A stretch of DNA of 64,000 nt from Raffaelea ambrosiae (Eukaryota; Ascomycota; Sordariomycetes; Ophiostomatales; Ophiostomataceae), in NCBI GenBank assembly GCA_002778195.1, contig PCDI01000002.1:1881628-1945627 (forward strand), written 5' to 3'. Positions within the stretch are counted from its first letter, which is position 1. Each line of letters opens with the position of its first letter. The notes beneath the pieces are model-generated. The model saw only the letters and a list, made by a program, of their open reading frames with translations. It had not been told where the DNA came from and did not search any database. Positions 10,090 to 20,051 of the stretch are shown piece by piece. The translations under genes were made by a program, and so were the position numbers.

Positions 10090-13000
10090 CTACTCGTCCT
10101 CTTCCTCAATCGGAGCTGGGGTCCGGCGCTCGCTCCGGCGCTTCGGCCGGCGGCGCTGTGAACTGCTAATGTTGCTGGCCGAGTCTTCGGGCTTGAGCTC
10201 CCAAAAGTCGTCGCCAGCAGCCCAGTCATTGTCATCCGCTGGCGGCCCATCAGGGAAGAAGTTGTGCAGGTTCATACTGGACCCCTTGGCCGGGAGGGTA
10301 CCCCAGTGCGGCCCAGCACCGGCCTGGACTTGGTCTGGCCCGGGCGTGGGCGCTGCCGAGGAGATCGGCTGCACATCGATGCGTGCCGCTGCCGCGCCCA
10401 GTCCGCCACCGCGGCGCTGCTGCAGGCGCATGGACAGACCAGCGCTGCGCTGGCGCAGAGCCGTCCGAACGGCTTCGGCCTGGCGGTGCAGGGTCTCAAA
10501 AGCATCCTCGAGGGCCTCCATGCCGGTGAAAATCTCGCGCTCGACCTCGGCCAGGGCAGCCACTTCGGCTTCCTCGTCAGTGGAGACGGCCTGGCGTGTC
10601 GCTGCCGAGGCTGACGAGGTGGCTGCTGAGTAGCCGCTGGCAAAGGAAGCCGGCGTCGCATTGCGAGAGATGGCCGGGCTGGTCATGCCGCCCAGGCTAG
10701 CCAGGCCAGCAGCCAGGCCGGGACCACTGACGCCTGGGCCACCATGCATGCCGCCGATGCCGCCACCGATGCCGCTGGCCGGTGTGGTCCCGCGGGACGG
10801 CGTTGCACCGGTCGGGAAGAGACCCGAGGGGTCGGCAATGGGGGTGGCCACCTCGTCCTCGTCGGCACCCGACCACAGGAAGCCGTCGAAGCGGCCCGAG
10901 ATGAGAATCTCCCACTCCGAGGGGTGGATGTCGGCAATGGTGTGGAGCAGGTCGTGGACCGAAGGGTTCTTGACGAGATACAGAGTGGTCTCGGCGTCAC
11001 GAGGCGGGGCAGAGAGGCGGTACAGACGCTGCAGAGCAAGGCCCGTCTTGACGATAAAATCCTGGCGCGGCTTGCGCATCGGGGTCGGGGCGCGGATGGT
11101 GGGCTGCAGCTCGCGCGAGCCCGTCAGCAGGGCGTTGAAGAGCGGGCGGTCCTCCTGGTTGAGGTTGGTCAGGATGGCAAAGGCCAGCGTCTCATCGTCG
11201 ATCTCCTGGGGTGGCGAGGCGGGCGCGTCGGCGCAGTTGCGCATCCAGCGGTCGACGCTGGCGCGGACCTTCTTCGTCTGGCGCAGGTAGTGCTCGCGGA
11301 ACTCCTCGGCGATGTCGGGGTCGATCTTGACGGGCGACGGCGGACGCAAGGGCGGCATGGCCCCTACGACGTTGGTGGCCGGCGCCGACCCAGCTCCCAC
11401 GGCTGCCGCGGCCACGGCGGCGGCATCGAGACGCTGCTCGAGGGCGGCAATGTTGAGCGGTGGCCAGGCGGGCAGGTCGATGCGGCCGCTGACGCGTTCG
11501 AGGACCTCGCCCCAGCCGAGGCCGCGGTGGTAGTCCAGGCCGCTGCTGCCGTGCTCGCAGACGACGCAGGAGCAGCCCTCGGGCGGCAGCTCGCGCGAGA
11601 AGACGTTCTCGAGGCGGTCGAGCAGGCGGCGGGCCACAGTGCGGTGGCCGATGGCGACAGCGACGGAGCCGTGGTTCTGCAGCACGGTCTGGTACTGGCC
11701 GAGCACGTTGAAGAAGGGAGCAAACAGGGTTTCGGCGCCCTGCAGCGGCGGGTTGGACGGTCGGGTGCCGTTTGGGCGCGGCAGCACGGCGAGGAAGTTC
11801 TTGGACAAGACATGAGGCAGGCCGCCGTTCTGCATGAGGTAGTCGATGCGTGGCACCTCGAGAATGTTGAGCGGCGGCGGCGGCGGCGGCGCGGGAGGGA
11901 TGGCCGAGTCGACAGAGGCGGTCGGGTTGGAGTCGGTGGGTGCCGGGGTGCCGGACCACTCCGACCCGGGCGCCGGGGACGGTGCCGGAGACGGCGAGGG
12001 GCCCGTGCCGTCATCGTGGACGCTGCCGTCAAACTGCGGATGGTGGCTCCTCTGCTGCTGCTGCTGCTGTTGCTTCTGCCATTCGCCAGAGGCATAAAAG
12101 TTGGGAGACAGGTTCGGGGAGAGGTCGTGGGGGGTCTTGGGCGAGGCCGAGTCGTTGGCAGACTCGGGCGAGAGGTCGCCGTCGCTGCCGTCAACGGCGC
12201 GGACGTGGACAGCCTGGGGTGGCCGGGGAGCATCCCGGGGAGCATCCCGGGGGGCATCCCACGACGCCATCGACGGGGGCGGGAAGGGCTGCATGGGCGG
12301 CGGCTGCTTGTGGCCCTTGTAGGTGGCCTGGCTGGAGGCGATGGAGCCCAGCTTGGAGTCTTCGGGCGACGACGGCGGGTGGACGACACGCGCAGGTGGC
12401 GAGACGTCTCGCCGCTGCGGCGTCGACGTGCCGTGTGCTTTGCTGGCCTTGGCCCGCGCGCTGCTGACTCGTCTTCTGGTTGGCTGGACGTGCTCGTCGT
12501 CTTCGTCACTGGCCCGCGCGTCGTCCTCGTTGTCGTCCTCCTCCTTGTCCTTGGCCTCGCCCTTGGCGCTCGAGATGTTCGTGTCGGGTGGGCTCGGCGG
12601 CCTTTCGTCGGTCCGTCGGCGACTGCTCTTGCGCGATGATGGCGTCGAGTCGGACAAGGGCGACAGCCTGCTGCCGGTCCTTGTGGGGGGTTTGGTCCCC
12701 GTTGATCCTCCTGCTGCGCCGCCTGCTGCGCTCGTCGACTTGGAGCGTTGCATGTTGGCCGCATTGGCCGCACTGGCACTGACGTCGGTGGCGTCTGGCG
12801 TCAGCGGGTCTGCACGGCGCGCGCCCGGCACGGAGAGGTCATCACGGCTGCCGATGTTCTCGCGACTGAAGGCCTTGTTGACGGAGGGATAGGGCAGCCG
12901 GTCGCGGCTGCGGGCCATCTCGGGCACGACCAGGTCGATGGCCGAGGTGGATATGGAGTGTGCCGAGCGGATCGACCGCGGCTCGGAGGCCGTGTCGTTG

Positions 13001-13527
13001 TCCCGGTCGTCGTGGTCGTCGATAGGCGGGAGCTTGTCCGGGTCGAGGCCCTCGCGCTCCTTGGTCCGCCGTCGGCTGCTGCGGTGCACGGCTCCTGGCG
13101 GTCGGTGTTTGGCGCTGCCGCTCTCGTTGTGGCGGTCCCGATCCCGGTCGCGGTCGCGGTCGCGGTCGCGGTCGCGGTCCCTGTCCCTCTCCCGGTCGCG
13201 GTCTCGCTCACGATCCCGGTCTCTCTCGCGGTGGCGGTGGCCTCGAGAGACGGACGACGACGAAGGATACACGAGATCGCTCTCGCTGACGCGCGAGACC
13301 TTGGGCGGCCGTGCCGATGACGTCGAGGTTTTGTGGCCGTGTAGGGTGGAGGAGAGGAGAGATGACAGGCTGGACGGTGACGGCAGGCCGCCGCCCTTGG
13401 CGTCGCGGTCGCGCTGCTTCTCGAGCTTGCTCGTGCTGGGGCGGCGTCTCTCGCGGGGCCGGTCGTCGGCATCGATGTCGTCGGGCCGCGGGCCGGAAGC
13501 GGCATCGCGAGCCTTGGAAGAAGCCAT
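10090..13527 (-). CDS. Large conserved filamentous-fungal protein, function unknown
   Basis: Single-exon gene of 1145 codons. The start is the ATG at 13527 (MASSKARD); the frame opens 13 codons earlier but without an ATG. The N-terminal half is disordered: an Arg/Asp/Glu repeat (about residues 98-130), Ser-rich and polyproline stretches and a polyglutamine run. The C-terminal half is ordered and looks conserved: ETLFAPFFNVLGQYQTVL, a Cys pair in GCSCVVCEHGSSG, GWGEVLERVSGRIDLP, EEFREHYLRQTKK, LNQEDRPLFNALLTGSRELQ and PSEWEILISGRFDGFLWSG. From memory, relatives of this type are often labelled 5-methylcytosine G/T mismatch-specific DNA glycosylase in fungal genomes. I see no helix-hairpin-helix or other glycosylase active site here, so I would not accept that name. 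It is divergent from RRP40, with 1.5 kb between them. Confidence 0.75.
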   Translation of the reverse strand: MASSKARDAASGPRPDDIDADDRPRERRRPSTSKLEKQRDRDAKGGGLPSPSSLSSLLSSTLHGHKTSTSSARPPKVSRVSESDLVYPSSSSVSRGHRHRERDRDRERDRDRERDRDRDRDRDRDRDRDRDRHNESGSAKHRPPGAVHRSSRRRTKEREGLDPDKLPPIDDHDDRDNDTASEPRSIRSAHSISTSAIDLVVPEMARSRDRLPYPSVNKAFSRENIGSRDDLSVPGARRADPLTPDATDVSASAANAANMQRSKSTSAAGGAAGGSTGTKPPTRTGSRLSPLSDSTPSSRKSSRRRTDERPPSPPDTNISSAKGEAKDKEEDDNEDDARASDEDDEHVQPTRRRVSSARAKASKAHGTSTPQRRDVSPPARVVHPPSSPEDSKLGSIASSQATYKGHKQPPPMQPFPPPSMASWDAPRDAPRDAPRPPQAVHVRAVDGSDGDLSPESANDSASPKTPHDLSPNLSPNFYASGEWQKQQQQQQQRSHHPQFDGSVHDDGTGPSPSPAPSPAPGSEWSGTPAPTDSNPTASVDSAIPPAPPPPPPLNILEVPRIDYLMQNGGLPHVLSKNFLAVLPRPNGTRPSNPPLQGAETLFAPFFNVLGQYQTVLQNHGSVAVAIGHRTVARRLLDRLENVFSRELPPEGCSCVVCEHGSSGLDYHRGLGWGEVLERVSGRIDLPAWPPLNIAALEQRLDAAAVAAAAVGAGSAPATNVVGAMPPLRPPSPVKIDPDIAEEFREHYLRQTKKVRASVDRWMRNCADAPASPPQEIDDETLAFAILTNLNQEDRPLFNALLTGSRELQPTIRAPTPMRKPRQDFIVKTGLALQRLYRLSAPPRDAETTLYLVKNPSVHDLLHTIADIHPSEWEILISGRFDGFLWSGADEDEVATPIADPSGLFPTGATPSRGTTPASGIGGGIGGMHGGPGVSGPGLAAGLASLGGMTSPAISRNATPASFASGYSAATSSASAATRQAVSTDEEAEVAALAEVEREIFTGMEALEDAFETLHRQAEAVRTALRQRSAGLSMRLQQRRGGGLGAAAARIDVQPISSAAPTPGPDQVQAGAGPHWGTLPAKGSSMNLHNFFPDGPPADDNDWAAGDDFWELKPEDSASNISSSQRRRPKRRSERRTPAPIEEEDE
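13137..13231. repeat. Coding 6-bp repeat (Arg-Asp/Glu)
   Basis: Tandem GGTCGC-type hexamers, read on the minus strand as alternating Arg-Asp and Arg-Glu codons inside the gene at 10090-13527. The array encodes an RD/RE dipeptide run of about 30 residues like those of splicing-associated proteins. Confidence 0.8.
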
Positions 13528-15025
13528 GTGCAGGGGTGGAGAGTAGTGCGAGAAAGAGACGGCCAAGCCGTGTCAGAGAGTGGTTCAAAGAGGATGTTGT
13601 TGTTGTTCTGGCAGGTGCGTCGTGTTGTGATGCTCGCGAGTGCGAGATCAGCCCGGGGGAAGGCAGGATCGGCCCAAGTCCCAAGTCTCAAGTCTCTGCG
13701 TGGTGGCAGTTTATCGGGGGAAAAAGACTAAAAGCGTGATGAAGATAATCCGCGGTCGGTTCGGCACACCCGAGAGTCTGCTTGTGTTGTGTGCCCGGTC
13801 GGTCTGTGGCTGCGTCGAGAATGCTGAGTTGCGAGAGCTGAGTCCGGTGTACGAGCAGTGTGTCTGTGTTCGAGGCAGCACAGTCGGCACGCAAGAAAAA
13901 GGAAAAGATCACACGAGAGATCGGTCGAGGAAATGAGGCGATGGAACGCAAGACAAGGAGGTCAGAAATTGGGGGAGGAGGCGACTCGTCGGGCGAAATC
14001 GATGACAGGGGAGAAAGGCGGGAAAGAAAAAAAGAGTCTGGGGAATAGGGAGAGGAGGAACCATCCAGACTCGTTTTGGTTGCCGTTCTGCTGTTCGTCT
14101 TTGCTGCCCTTCTTGTTTTCCCGTCTTTCGGGTTTCTTTTCTTTTTTTTTTTTTTTGCTCGCTTGTGTTTCTGGCAGCTTCTGATTTGGCCGGCTCTGTG
14201 CTGGCACGCAGCAGAAGCGAGCAGACAAGAAACGCCTTGTGAAGAACAAGAAGGAATCGCAGACGCAACCCTCCTCGGCGGCTGCGATCTGTAGGTGTGG
14301 CAGGGTGTTCTTGGTTCGTCGTGGTGGTTGTCCGTAAACTAGACGTTGTTACTCTGTGGTGGTGTTTATTGTTGTGATTTGGCTTGTGTGGTGGTTGCCA
14401 GCGAGAATGAGGAGACCAACAGCCGTTTTCTTGGGGCTGCTGCAGCGGTAGTCGCAGCGGACTTGCCCTGCACTTTGCCTGCAGGCCTGTGCTGGCTCGT
14501 GCAGGCCGTGACGCTCTGTGGCTCCTTCCTCTAGTGACTGCGGCCATCCCACCGCTCCTTCCCTTCTGATTGGGCTCTGGACCCGCCCGGCCATCACACC
14601 TGCGGCCACACACAGCATTGGGCTGCCGCTGCCTAAGCACTGCTGTGTCTTTCCACAGTGGGACCCGGCGGCTAGCTGGGTGACAGGGTGTGGTGGTAGC
14701 CCAGGGTGTGGTCAGGTGGGAAAGAGACTGAGCTTAATTTAGGTATTAGAAGAGTACATGCCAACACCCTCAACAGCACCCCCAAAAGCAAGTACTCTCT
14801 TAGCTCCCGAGATAGACCCACTCCTTTTCTGCCAGCTACTTTTTTTTAGTGCTCAATTTTTTTATTCTTTTTTTTTATTCTACTCTCTCTTCTAACGGGT
14901 CCGTTTCAAGGGAACCCGAACAAAAACAGGAACCTCACACAGAAAGGAGGAGAAGAAGCTACCCTCCATCTCAGATCATCTGCATCTAGACCACCAACCC
15001 GCAATCTCGTTCTACCCGCCGAAAC
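13528..15025. other. Divergent promoter region
   Basis: About 1.5 kb between the divergent starts of the large conserved gene (-) and RRP40 (+). It contains A- and T-rich runs at 14135-14160 and 14838-14880 and pyrimidine-rich leader sequence on both flanks. The minus-strand frame at 13909-14640 (243 codons) reads through these runs and does not look like protein. Confidence 0.55.
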
Positions 15026-15890
15026 ATGGACACCCCGGCTGCCACCATTGTCTTGCCCGGCGACGCGCTCGACCCCAGCGCGTTCCTGCCACCCAGAGAC
15101 CAACTGCATCAGAGCAGGTCCAAGAAACAACCACCGCCCCTGCGTCTCGGTTCTGGCATACGCCAGCTGCTGCCAGCAGGAGACTTTGTGCCTACGGTGG
15201 CAGGCCAGGTCATGGCAGACAGGAAGAAGAATCTTCTCTGGGTGGAGGGACAAGGAGGGAGGGTAAGTCGAGGGGAGTTGATATCGAGGAGAGGGCGTGT
15301 CTGCTGCTGTCCCCAGACACATCGGCTAACACAGCACTCTTTCCACTCAGTATGCCCCCGTCACAGGCGACTACGTCGTTGGCCAGGTCGTCCACGCCTC
15401 CACCGACCAGGCCATCGTCGCCCTCGCCCCTCACGACGCACCGCCCCTCCGCGCCGTCCTGCCCGCTCTCGCCTTCGCTGGCGCCACCCGCAAGAACCGC
15501 CCGGACCTGCACGCCGGCTCGCTCGTGTATGCGCGCGTCGCCTTGGCCGGCAAGCACATGGACACGGAGCTGGAGTGTGTGGACCAGACTACGGGCAAGG
15601 CTGATGGGCTGGGCCCGTTGGTGGGCGGGATGGTGTTCAACATTAGCACGGGACTGGCCAGGAGGCTTCTTATGCCTTCCAACAATGACATTGCGGTGCT
15701 CGAGAGCCTCGACCAAGAGGGCCTGGCATTCGAGACCGCCGTGGGCCAGAACGGCCGCCTCTGGGTGCAGAGCGAAGACCGGAAGACGGTGGTGCTGGTC
15801 GGCCGGGCCATCCAAGCGACGGATGCCCAGCACCTGGACGCCCGGGCACAAAAGGCGCTCGTGCGGAAGCTGGTGCGCGGTGGTAGCTAA
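15026..15890 (+). CDS. RRP40: Exosome cap subunit Rrp40
   Basis: Two exons, 15026-15262 and 15351-15890, encode 258 residues; the 88-nt intron starts GTAAGT and contains CTAAC. Rrp40 (EXOSC3) is one of the three S1/KH cap proteins of the RNA exosome, which threads RNA into the nine-subunit ring for 3'-5' decay in nucleus and cytoplasm. Visible features are the N-terminal strand region (TIVLPGD), an S1-type barrel at about residues 80-160 (GDYVVGQVVHASTDQAIVAL) and a KH-like domain at about 165-250. The latter carries the family's GxNG signature as GQNGRLWV (G211-Q-N-G214). The length fits the family (about 240-270). The neighbouring genes suggest no operon-like link. Confidence 0.9.
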
Positions 15891-16813
15891 AAATGAATGG
15901 GAAGTTTCTGGCCGGCGTCTGGCCCGCTCCCCAAAAGGGACAGGGAGCCGTTGGAACCCTTCTTGGTTTTTACCAAGTCCATAACCACCCATCCCCTCTC
16001 GGCATCATTAGCCGCTGGCTCATTTTACCACAAGAGAGTCACCGAAGCCTTCCAGCCGCGACAGTACTAGTTTCGGCTGATTCGCAATGGATAAGTCTGT
16101 GATGAGACACACTGCTCGGTCAATACTGAGTCAACGCTCAGCCGAGGGACATGGACACGCCACATGAACAGCCCAAGCCATCAATGTCAGATGTATCATG
16201 TGGTTGGCTGGCTGGCTATCTCAACAAGCCATATATTTTACAGCCACTTACGAGCACTCCTGTTGGACTCCAAGGCGTTCCGGAAAAGCATATAGAATTA
16301 TGATACCAAGGTACTACATAACAAAAGTAGGAAGGAATGCATATCGTTTTTTTTCATTTTGAAAAAAAAAAAAGGAAACATAAATACAAAGGAAAAAAAA
16401 GCGATGCGTGTGGTATATGTGTGTATGTGATACAAAACCCATCCAAGCCAAGCCATTCCATGCTTTTTAGTGGTGCTCTCTCGACCCCTTTTTTTAACAG
16501 GGGAGATGAACATACATAAGAAAATAGACACAAGAAACAAACAAGAAGAAAGTATACATGCGGTGGGCGGGCGTGGCTGCCGTCTTGTACAACCGTGTGT
16601 GGGAGAGGAGGAGGACAATCTCCTGGTCAGGCAGTCTCCAAAACCAATCCACTATATTAATAGCAAACATCACCAAAAATCAAACCAATTTCAACGCAAA
16701 AAAGGGGGAGAAATAAAGAGTTGCACCCAAGTCGTTGAAAATCACTCATAAACTCCCGCTCCCGTTGTGCAGCCGTGTCGTCAGAGAAGCCTTCCCTTCA
16801 TAACATCGTCGTG
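15891..16813. other. Convergent 3' intergenic region
   Basis: About 0.9 kb between the 3' ends of RRP40 (+) and the zinc-finger gene (-). It is AT-rich with A runs near 16370 and 16400. No coding potential was seen. Confidence 0.6.
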
Positions 16814-19800
16814 TCAGAACCCAGTCATGGGCTGATCCACGACCTCAATTGGGTCGTGATCCGGGTGAACGTTGTGTTTGTTGACCATATGCCGCCGCCA
16901 GTTGTCCTTGCGCGGGAACGACTTGCCCCCTGGCACCGAGTATGGGCAGCCTTCTTCCGTGCAATGGTACTTGCGGCTCTTGCTGTGTTTATCATTGATG
17001 TGCCGGTCTAAATGCGTCTTGGTGCCGAACCGCTTGCCGCAGTCGGGCACGGGGCATTCGTGTGGCCGCTCGTGGTAGCGTTTGTGGTGACTAGCAATTG
17101 TCAGTACAGGATTGGGTAAAAAAAAAGAGAGATAAACTGGGGGGGTACAAAACTTACTTCAACTTATGAATCTGGTCAAACACGCGACCGCACTCATCGC
17201 ATGTAAAGCTGCGAGGTGATGCAGATGCTGTAAGGTTAGCTCGACGTCCTTGGGCACCAAAACATACAGGAAGAACTTCTATAGTTAGCTTACCTGCTGA
17301 ATGGCCAGGAGTGAGACCGCCGTTTGACAAAGGAGAGACAGGACCATGTGTTGGGTCTGTCCCAGGCACAGACAGCGGCGAGTTGAAGTTGGAGACCCGT
17401 TTCGGCCCTGTTGGTGTAACGGGGAGGAAGACGGGAGCAGGCTGCGGTGTCGGTGTCGGTGTCCGCTCGCCGGTGCTTGAGTTGGGTCGACTGGCTGACA
17501 GTGTGCCTTGCACATGGTTGCTGTACGGCGTGGACGGAGCGCCTGGGGAGGGCGATTCGGTCTTGATCGTTGAGCTCGTCATAGCTGGCGTGGCCAGCAG
17601 GTTGCTGGTTAGATTCTGCTGTGGAGGGGCGGCCACGTACGGATGAGGGGCCATCTGGTTACCGTTCTGGTCCACCCAGCAGAAGAGCGGTCCATTGTAC
17701 TGTTGGCCGTACTGCTGTTGGACGATAGGAATATCTTCGATCTTGGGGTCCGGTGGCGACACAGATATAGAATAGGCTTGCTGGTGCTGGTATTGGTGCC
17801 GTTGTTGTTGATATTGCTGCTGCTGCTGTTGCACCAGGTGCTGCGTCTGATCCTGGATCGGCAGTCGTGGTTGGGATGGGTAGACATTGACACCAGGATC
17901 CGTATAGTTCACCGTGGAGTGGTCGCCTGCGGTGGTGTACGCGGCATCGCTATAGTCGACGGCAGTGGCGGCAGCCGTGGTAAATTTCTGGGTCTCTTGT
18001 AGCTGGTTGGTGGTGGTAATCCCTGCCATCATCTCCTTGCCGTAGTCAATGTCATTCTCGCTGTAGTCGTCATAGTCGCCATCCAAATCCAGATCCTGCT
18101 GGCCTTGCGAGGCCGTCACATACGAAGAGGCAGACACAACGGACGGAGACAAGAAAGACATGGCTGATTGGCGACCGTCCAGATTGCTGTCCAGATTGTT
18201 GTCCAGATTGCTGCCCAGATTGCTGCCCAGATTGCTGCCCAGATTGCTGCCCAGATTGCTATCCAGATTGCTATCCAGGCTGCTGACCGGGTATCTGTCC
18301 AGGTTGGCGGTCGCCTCGCCGCCATACTCACTGGGAGTTGGTGTGATCGAGGCATCCAGGGCCGATGAATCCAGGGCGCCGTTCTCCAATTTCAGGGCTG
18401 GTGGCGGAGACTGTTCGATGCGGTCGAGCTCGGCGGTCTTGTGAACAAAGCGCTCATCCTCGGTACCAGGCGCCCACACGTCGCGCGGATTGACTGTGCC
18501 AGGAGGGGGAAGACGGGGGCTCGGTACCAGACGGCTGGATGGTGACCGCGTAAAAGACTCTTGCGGCTCCGGAGTCAGCGAGACGCTGGCTATGGTATCT
18601 GTGGCAGGCTGAGGAGACAGAGAGGCGATGCGGTCTCCGGAGCTGCGCTCTCTTCTAGCCTGAAGAGACTGAATGTCTTCGTCACTCTCTTCCTCGGGTT
18701 CCTCCACAATGTCGTGTCCGGTCTCGAGCGACTCGAGGACTCTTGGCGGCGAAGTCGGGCTCATGGGCGAGAAATCGGTGCCTGTGAGTGCTGTCTTTAG
18801 GCTGTCTGTCCGGGTTGTCACCAGTTTCGGCTGCTGCATGATCCCGCGAGACACGGCGACTGGAGTCGCGCTGGTGCTCGTGGGCGGAAGGCGAGAAGCC
18901 TCCTTGGTGCTGTCGCCAACTTCCGCTGGTGGTGTCGGTGCAGACGACTCGCCCACAGCCGAAGATGACGGGCCAGGCTCCTCCATGGGTGGCGATAGGG
19001 GTGCGCCCGAGTAGTACTCGGCCGAGGCACCGGTCAGATACTGGCCGTCCTGGAACGTAGGGTCGACGAGGTGGGCATCGGAGACGGGCGGTTCTGCATG
19101 AGCCGCCTGTCCGGGGTGGCCTGGTTGCATGTTCTGTAGTGCCGCCATGGTCTGCATGGGATGCTGGTACGTGACGGGCGCGGGGGCATAACCAGGGTGG
19201 CCCTGACCGTCCGCCATCATCCACATCTGGTTGCCGTTGGTATTGTACTGTGGATAAGCCATATCGACAGGCGAGCGCGTATTGCCGTCCATGGCGCCAC
19301 GCGTGCCGGTGTTGGAGCGGGTCAGACTGGAACGAGTGCTGCTGCGGAAGAAGTTGGTGATGCCCTCAATGGCATGCGACACCGAGGAAGCGCCCGAAGA
19401 CCGGACGGAGCTGCGAGTGCGCATGGTGTCCGTATGTGGCAGCGTTGGCGGAGGCGAAGGCATGTAGTTCGGGCCGGGTTGGTCTGGGTTGAAGGGTGCC
19501 ACGCCGGTGTTGATCATGCCGCCGCCGGGCGGAAGCGCGGACCGGGAACGCATTTGTTCGTTTGCAGGAGAACCCGGTGATGCTGCATTGGTAGGCGCCG
19601 GAGATGGGTATTGGTACGGCGGGTGGCCGTTAGGGGGTGCGCCATTATAATGAGCCATAATAGCACCTGGCGGCATCTGCGACTGCATGACCTTGCCATC
19701 CTCGAAGGAGTTGCTGTCGTCTGGGTTTGGAGGAGGCGACGGCATTCCTGACGGATGGCCGTACGGCTGCTGGTAAGGTGGTTGTTGCTGCTGGTAGTAA

Positions 19801-20051
19801 GGCGGTTGGTTGACCGGCATAGGGCCGGGCACTGGGCCGAGCGAGCGCTGAGGGCCGGCCATGCCCATAGGCACCGGGTAGCCGGCGGCCAGTTGCTCTC
19901 GTTTTCGGCGCTCGCGACGGGCGCGCAAGACGAACGGCAGCAAGAGCAGCAAGAGGATGAAGACGCCCACGATGCAGCCGACAACAGCGCCGGCCATACC
20001 GCCATGGGAGACCCGCCGGGCCACGAGGGCCTTGGCTGGCGAAGGTGCCAT
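16814..20051 (-). CDS. C2H2 zinc-finger protein with N-terminal membrane segment
   Basis: Three exons (20051-17294, 17227-17158, 17090-16814) encode 1034 residues. The start is the ATG at 20051; the frame extends 18 codons upstream but without an ATG. Residues 19-42 (GAVVGCIVGVFILLLLLLPF) form one strong transmembrane helix, followed at once by a basic stop-transfer stretch (RARRERRKRE), as in fungal single-pass membrane proteins. About 870 disordered residues rich in Pro, Gln, Ser and Asn follow, including nine SNL(D/G) units near 588-623 and an acidic patch. The C-terminus holds three zinc fingers: CDECGRVF..HHKRYH, CPVPDCGKRF..HINDKH and a longer loop, CTEEGCPY..HMVNKH. DNA binding is expected from the fingers. 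The combination suggests a membrane-tethered transcription factor needing proteolytic release, which is inference. No signal peptide is seen. Confidence 0.8.
18181..18288. repeat. 12-bp coding minisatellite (9 units)
   Basis: Nine tandem 12-bp units of the form AGATTGCTG(T/C)CC, several identical, inside the first exon of the zinc-finger gene. They encode four-residue units (DSNL or GSNL) on the minus strand. The unit length is a multiple of three, so copy-number change would keep the frame. Confidence 0.95.

Noticed and set aside
10744..12639. 631-codon open frame on the + strand
   Set aside because: Antisense to the large conserved fungal gene; its Gly/Arg/Val-rich composition is typical of a codon-bias shadow.
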